Assembly: GCA_018054745.1 (NCBI GenBank)
Contig: JAGPIX010000011.1
Span: 1 to 38,239, forward strand
Source of the DNA: Alicycliphilus sp.
GTDB lineage: Bacteria > Pseudomonadota > Gammaproteobacteria > Burkholderiales > Burkholderiaceae_C
Direction: 5' to 3'
DNA length: 38,239 nucleotides
Made by a program: the position numbers and the translations under genes
The notes under the pieces: generated by a model
Seen by the model: only the letters and a program-made list of their open reading frames with translations
Told to the model about the DNA's origin: nothing
Database searches by the model: none
Part shown: positions 35,014 to 38,239 of the stretch, in pieces
How positions within the stretch are numbered: position 1 is the first letter of the stretch
Layout of the letters: every line of letters starts with the position of its first letter

Positions 35014-35859
35014 ATGAGTACGCCGGAACAATCCCAGCTCGGCAAGGCCAGCGCCTATGCCGACCAGTACGACGCAGCGCTGCTGTTCCCGATACCGCGC
35101 CAGCCCAAGCGCGCCGAGATCGGCATCGCCGGCGCCCCAAGCTTCTTCGGCGCCGACCTGTGGACGGCCTACGAGCTGTCCTGGCTCAACCTGCGCGGTA
35201 AGCCGCAGGTGGCCATTGCACACATCACCGTGCCCTGCGAGACGCCCAACATCGTCGAAAGCAAGTCCTTCAAACTGTACCTGAACAGCTTCAACAACAC
35301 GCGCTTTGCCAGCCTGGATGAGGTACGCGCGCGCATCCGCCAGGACGTGAGCGAGGCCGCCTGGCGCGGCGCCGCACATGCCGGCACCGTGGGCGTGCGC
35401 CTGGTCACGCCCGATCAGTTTGACGCGGAGCAGGTGCACGAGCTGGACGGCCTGCTGCTCGACCGCCTGGACATCGAGTGCACCCAGTACCAACCGGCGC
35501 CCGAGCTGCTCAAGGCCAACCACGACGAGGCACCGGTCACCGAAACCCTGGTCAGCCACCTGCTCAAGAGCAACTGCCTGGTCACCGGCCAGCCCGACTG
35601 GGGCAGCGTGCAGATCGCCTACAGCGGCGCGCAAATCGACCAGGAAGGGCTGCTGCAGTACATCGTCAGCTTTCGCAATCACAACGAGTTCCACGAGCAA
35701 TGCGTGGAGCGTATCTTCATGGACATCTGGCAGCGCTGCCGCCCCATCAAGCTGGCCGTGTACGCCCGCTACACGCGCCGCGGCGGGCTGGACATCAACC
35801 CGCTGCGCACCAGCGCCCCGATGCCGCTGCCGGCCAACCGGCGCACGGCGCGGCAGTAG
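35014..35859 (+). CDS. queF: NADPH-dependent 7-cyano-7-deazaguanine reductase
   Basis: 281-residue long-form (unimodular) QueF that reduces preQ0 to preQ1 in queuosine synthesis. The substrate-binding motif [17 protein letters not shown] is near residues 82-98. The catalytic Cys188 and Asp195 lie in [12 protein letters not shown], and [16 protein letters not shown] holds the second conserved Glu/His region. Length matches the E. coli enzyme (282). No Shine-Dalgarno sequence is seen: the 59-bp leader is made of repeat copy F and AT-rich sequence. No preQ1 riboswitch was recognised. Confidence 0.96.
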   Translation: MSTPEQSQLGKASAYADQYDAALLFPIPRQPKRAEIGIAGAPSFFGADLWTAYELSWLNLRGKPQVAIAHITVPCETPNIVESKSFKLYLNSFNNTRFASLDEVRARIRQDVSEAAWRGAAHAGTVGVRLVTPDQFDAEQVHELDGLLLDRLDIECTQYQPAPELLKANHDEAPVTETLVSHLLKSNCLVTGQPDWGSVQIAYSGAQIDQEGLLQYIVSFRNHNEFHEQCVERIFMDIWQRCRPIKLAVYARYTRRGGLDINPLRTSAPMPLPANRRTARQ

Positions 35860-35878
35860 CATCAGGGACAAAGGCGCA

Positions 35879-35904
35879 GGTTCATGTCAAAGTTGCGATG
35901 AACC
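35879..35904 (+). other. Hairpin adjoining the DODA gene ribosome-binding site
   Basis: GGTTCAT and ATGAACC form a perfect 7-bp stem around 12 bases, immediately followed by the GGAG of the next gene. It could modulate translation of the dioxygenase. Confidence 0.4.
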
Positions 35905-35914
35905 GGAGAACCCA

Positions 35915-36730
35915 ATGAACACGCCTCCCCGCATGCCCACGCTGTATATCCCGCACGGCGCCGGCCCCTGCTTCTTCATGGACTGGAACCCGGCCGACGC
36001 CTGGGACAAGACCGCGGCCTACCTGCGCAGCATTGCCTCCAGCCTGCCAACGCGACCGCAGGCCATCGTGCTGGTCACGGCGCACTGGCTCGGCGCCCAG
36101 CCCTGCATGAGCTCTGCCGCCCGGCCGGGCATGCTGTTCGACTACTACGGCTTTCCGCCGCACACCTATGAGCTGAGCTACCCCGCGCCCGGCGCGCCGG
36201 CGCTGGCCGGGCGCGTCAGCGGCCTGCTGGCCGGCGCAGGCTTCGACCCCGTGCAGGACAGCGAGCGCGGCTACGACCACGGCAGCTTCATCCCTTTGCT
36301 GCTGGCCTTCCCCGATGCCGACATTCCGGTGCTGCAGCTGTCGCTGCTGCGCAGCCTGGATGCGGCCGAGCACCTGCGGATGGGCCGGGCGCTGCGCCCC
36401 CTGCGCGATGAGGGCGTGCTGATCATCGGCAGCGGCATGAGCTACCACAACATGCGCGGCTACGGCGACCCGCGCTCAGGCCCGGCGGCCGCCGAATTCG
36501 ACCGCTGGCTCAGCGAGACCGTGGCCCTGCCCACCGCCGAGCGCGATGCACGCCTGGCCAACTGGGCCACGGCCAGCGGTCCGGCCGGGCGTCTGTCGCA
36601 CCCGCCGCGCGCCGAGGAGCACCTGCTGCCGCTGCACGTGGCGGCCGGCGCCGCAGGGGAAGGGCGCGGCGCCAAGGTGTTTGGCGACCGCGTCATGGGG
36701 GTTGACATATCGGCCTTCCGTTTCGATTGA
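35915..36730 (+). CDS. DODA-type (LigB-like) extradiol dioxygenase
   Basis: 271-residue enzyme of the class III extradiol ring-cleavage (YgiD/DODA) family. Conserved histidines are His14 (YIPHGAGPCFF), His57 (VTAHWLG), His122 (YDHGSFIPLLL), His178 (GMSYHNMRG) and His236 (EEHLLPLHVAAG), matching the metal and catalytic positions of the family. Bacterial members cleave catechol-type substrates such as DOPA; the native substrate is unknown. GGAG seven bases before ATG 35915 supports the start. The open frame extends upstream through queF in another frame and is not real there. Confidence 0.93.
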   Translation: MNTPPRMPTLYIPHGAGPCFFMDWNPADAWDKTAAYLRSIASSLPTRPQAIVLVTAHWLGAQPCMSSAARPGMLFDYYGFPPHTYELSYPAPGAPALAGRVSGLLAGAGFDPVQDSERGYDHGSFIPLLLAFPDADIPVLQLSLLRSLDAAEHLRMGRALRPLRDEGVLIIGSGMSYHNMRGYGDPRSGPAAAEFDRWLSETVALPTAERDARLANWATASGPAGRLSHPPRAEEHLLPLHVAAGAAGEGRGAKVFGDRVMGVDISAFRFD

Positions 36731-36766
36731 AACGCCCTCCGGACAAGCGCAACATGCTATCAATAC
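36729..36766 (+). repeat. Dispersed intergenic repeat, copy G
   Basis: A shortened copy reading ACGCCCTCCGGACAAGCGCA, then ACATGCTATCAAT. It begins at the stop codon of the DODA gene and precedes the aldo/keto reductase remnant. The left arm is truncated by about six bases relative to copy B. Confidence 0.7.
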
Positions 36767-36778
36767 CAGAGTTAATCC

Positions 36779-37158
36779 ATGCACCTGGGCTCCCTGGATC
36801 GCGCCATCGATCACATCGGGCTCCGCCTCTCTTCCCTTGTCTTCGGCGGCAATGTGGTCGGCTGGACGGCCGACCTGGCGACCTCAAGGGCAGCGCCCGC
36901 AGCCACTGGGTCAAGGCCTGCCGCCGCCCGCGCGTCCTGCCCGTGCCGGCCGCGCTGGACGCCGTGGCCGTGCGCCACGGCATGCGGCCCGGCGAGGTGA
37001 CCCTCGCCTTGGTGAGAGCGCGCCCCGCCGTCGTGGCGCCCATCACCGGCGCCACCGGCCTGGAGCCACTGGGGGGACTGATCCGCGCCACGCGGCTGCG
37101 CCTGAGCGCCAGGGACATGGCCACATTCGACGCCGCCGGTGCGGCCGAAGCGCCGTGA
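36779..37158 (+). pseudogene. Aldo/keto reductase remnant
   Basis: The ATG at 36779 opens an N-terminal AKR-like segment (IGLRLSSLVFGGNVVGWTAD, about 30 residues). Translation then continues in the wrong frame. In another frame, from about 36885 to the TGA at 37156-37158, the C-terminal part of the same kind of protein is recognisable (AALDAVAVRHGM, TLALVRARPAVVAPITGAT, LIRATRLRLSARDM). A complete enzyme of about 310-350 residues would need some 200 more residues between them. This looks like a large internal deletion with a frameshift. The catalytic Tyr/Lys/His region is gone, so no activity is expected. Confidence 0.8.
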
Positions 37159-37163
37159 ACGGC

Positions 37164-37661
37164 ATGACCGGCCGCGATCTGGTAACGCTTCAAATTTTGG
37201 AGCATGTTGCGCTGATTCAGAGCCGCCCAGGGGGCGATTCATCCATAGAGCCGGCAAGCGTTGCGGCGCCCCTGGGCCGGGCCGTCCTGGCGGCCACGCT
37301 GCGCCACGACCCGCCCACGCCGCTGGAGCTGGAGCACGCCATCGAGCAGATCGAGGACGCGTTGATGCCACTGCGCGCGCAAGTCGCCGGGGCGCGGCTG
37401 GTGTTCGCCAACGCAGCCCTGCATGCGCTGGCGCGTGCCGGCGCTGGCGCGAACGGCTCCGCACCGGGCGCGGACATCACGCTGGACATGGTCGACGTCG
37501 AAACACTGTTCACCCGCCTGGCAGCCCGCGCCAACGGCCGGCCGGCGACGCAAGACTGCCTGCCCACCGACCCCGCCAGCAGCGCAGCGCTGCTCGTCGC
37601 GCGCGAAGTGCTGCACCACTGGGGCTTGGGCGCGCTCACGGTGCGCGACGCAGCGGCGTAG
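37164..37661 (+). CDS. Hypothetical protein
   Basis: 165-residue protein with no family I can name. The composition is Ala/Leu/Arg-rich and predicted mostly helical: an N-terminal helix (DLVTLQILEHVALIQ), a region with PPTPLELEHAIEQIEDAL that resembles a structured helical hairpin, and a C-terminal helix (SAALLVAREVLHHWG). There is no signal peptide or membrane segment. GC-rich third positions indicate it is translated. A GTG at 37155 overlapping the pseudogene stop as GTGA is an alternative start. It converges on dinB with a 23-bp gap. Confidence 0.6.
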   Translation: MTGRDLVTLQILEHVALIQSRPGGDSSIEPASVAAPLGRAVLAATLRHDPPTPLELEHAIEQIEDALMPLRAQVAGARLVFANAALHALARAGAGANGSAPGADITLDMVDVETLFTRLAARANGRPATQDCLPTDPASSAALLVAREVLHHWGLGALTVRDAAA

Positions 37662-37684
37662 CCCCGGATCAGCGCGGCCGGTGC

Positions 37685-38239
37685 TCAGAACAGCGCCTCG
37701 CCCTCGCCCTGTGCCTGCCGCCCAACCTCGGACTGCGGCAGCAGCTTGCCCACGCGCACCCCCAGCAAACGCAGGCGCTTATCCAAGGGCACGCGTTTGA
37801 GGCACAGACCGGCCTCGCGGCGGATGACGGTGGCGTCCTGCGTCGGCAGGACGATGGTGTGGTCGCGCGTGGCAACACGGAAATCGTCGTAGCGCAGCTT
37901 GATGCCTATGGTGCGACCCGCGTAGCCCTTGCGCTGCAAGTCGGCCGCCACCTGCTGGCACAGCTCGGTGAAGATCTGGCCCAGCAGCGCCCTGTCCTGC
38001 ACCGCATGCAGGTCGCGGTCGAAGGTCGTCTCGCGACTCATGCTGACGGGCTCGCTCTCCAGCACCACGGGGCGATCGTCGCGACCCCAGGCGGCATCGT
38101 GCAGCCAGGCGCCGGTGGAGCGGCCAAAATGCGCCACCAGCCAGTCGCGCGGGCGCGCCGCCAGCTCGCCAATGGTGTGTATGCCGTACGACTGCAGCTT
38201 CTCGTCCGCCTTGGGGCCCACGCCGTTGATCTTGCGGCA
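37685..38239 (-). CDS. dinB: DNA polymerase IV, C-terminal part (partial)
   Basis: The C-terminal 184 residues of a Y-family translesion polymerase; the 5' part lies beyond the right window edge. The visible part starts in the helix-hairpin-helix of the thumb (KINGVGPKADEKLQSYGI, GELAARP) and includes the little-finger domain (SMSRETTFDRDL, then IGIKLRYDDFRVATR, then RLLGVRVGKL). The catalytic palm residues are outside the window. The C-terminus ends QAQGEGEALF without an obvious beta-clamp pentapeptide, except that the EGEALF ending resembles a weak clamp motif. Confidence 0.93.
   Translation of the reverse strand, partial: CRKINGVGPKADEKLQSYGIHTIGELAARPRDWLVAHFGRSTGAWLHDAAWGRDDRPVVLESEPVSMSRETTFDRDLHAVQDRALLGQIFTELCQQVAADLQRKGYAGRTIGIKLRYDDFRVATRDHTIVLPTQDATVIRREAGLCLKRVPLDKRLRLLGVRVGKLLPQSEVGRQAQGEGEALF

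Noticed and set aside
33287-35140. A 617-codon minus-strand frame opposite yaaA and the prolyl hydroxylase
   Set aside because: Shadow frame; both + strand genes have complete catalytic motifs and good ribosome-binding sites.

Overview
The window is a high-GC (roughly two-thirds G+C), densely packed bacterial chromosome segment. Gene content and order (rpmF-plsX-fab cluster, rpoE-rseA-degQ-lepA-lepB-rnc-era-recO-pdxJ-acpS-nagZ, and an rluC/rne divergent pair with a long RNase E gene) point to a betaproteobacterium of the Burkholderiales, most probably Comamonadaceae (Acidovorax/Alicycliphilus/Diaphorobacter type). An nnrS gene under a near-perfect NsrR-like operator suggests nitric oxide stress, hence possibly a denitrifier. 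No tRNA, rRNA, CRISPR, integrase, transposase or phage gene was seen; this is core chromosome with a few odd spots.

Layout. 1-77: probable 3' end of an unidentified + strand gene. 91-1692: nitric-oxide-linked pair nnrS and DUF2249, with its operator. 1753-21229: a nearly unbroken minus-strand array of about 19.5 kb. In transcription order it holds yceD and rpmF (own promoter), plsX-fabH-fabD-fabG-acpP-fabF (fatty acid synthesis), a ygfX-like membrane gene, rpoE-rseA-degQ (envelope stress), a strong terminator, then lepA-lepB-DUF4845-rnc-era-recO-pdxJ-acpS-nagZ-pfk (translation, secretion, RNA processing, repair, cofactor and wall recycling). Many junctions are ATGA or TAGTG overlaps, so translational coupling is widespread. 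21256-22634: divergent maf and an RsmI-family methyltransferase. 22674-26302: a SWIM zinc-finger protein and a SNF2 ATPase. 26478-29553: rluC, a HAD phosphatase, a Rieske ferredoxin-like protein and an S49 peptidase. 29554-30119: the long leader of rne. 30120-37661: rne (ending in a textbook terminator), yaaA, a prolyl 4-hydroxylase-like dioxygenase, queF, a DODA-type dioxygenase, a wrecked aldo/keto reductase and an unrecognised gene. 37685-38239: the 3' part of dinB, convergent.

The most striking non-coding signal is a family of short (about 40-55 bp) dispersed repeats sharing a core like AAGCGCAAACAGCTATC preceded by GGCCTGTAGCGCC. Seven copies lie in gene junctions. Two further copies appear to have been absorbed into coding sequence, in the N-terminal parts of the S49 peptidase and of Era. 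They supply a stop codon (fabH), replace a ribosome-binding region (queF) and sit in the rne leader. Two other repeat types occur: a four-copy GTTGGGC heptamer abutting the acpS start codon, and an inverted repeat built of GTGAGTGGT-like units between era and recO.

Functional calls rest on recognisable motifs and gene order. Promoters, operators, the candidate small RNA and the roles of the repeats are inferences from sequence alone.
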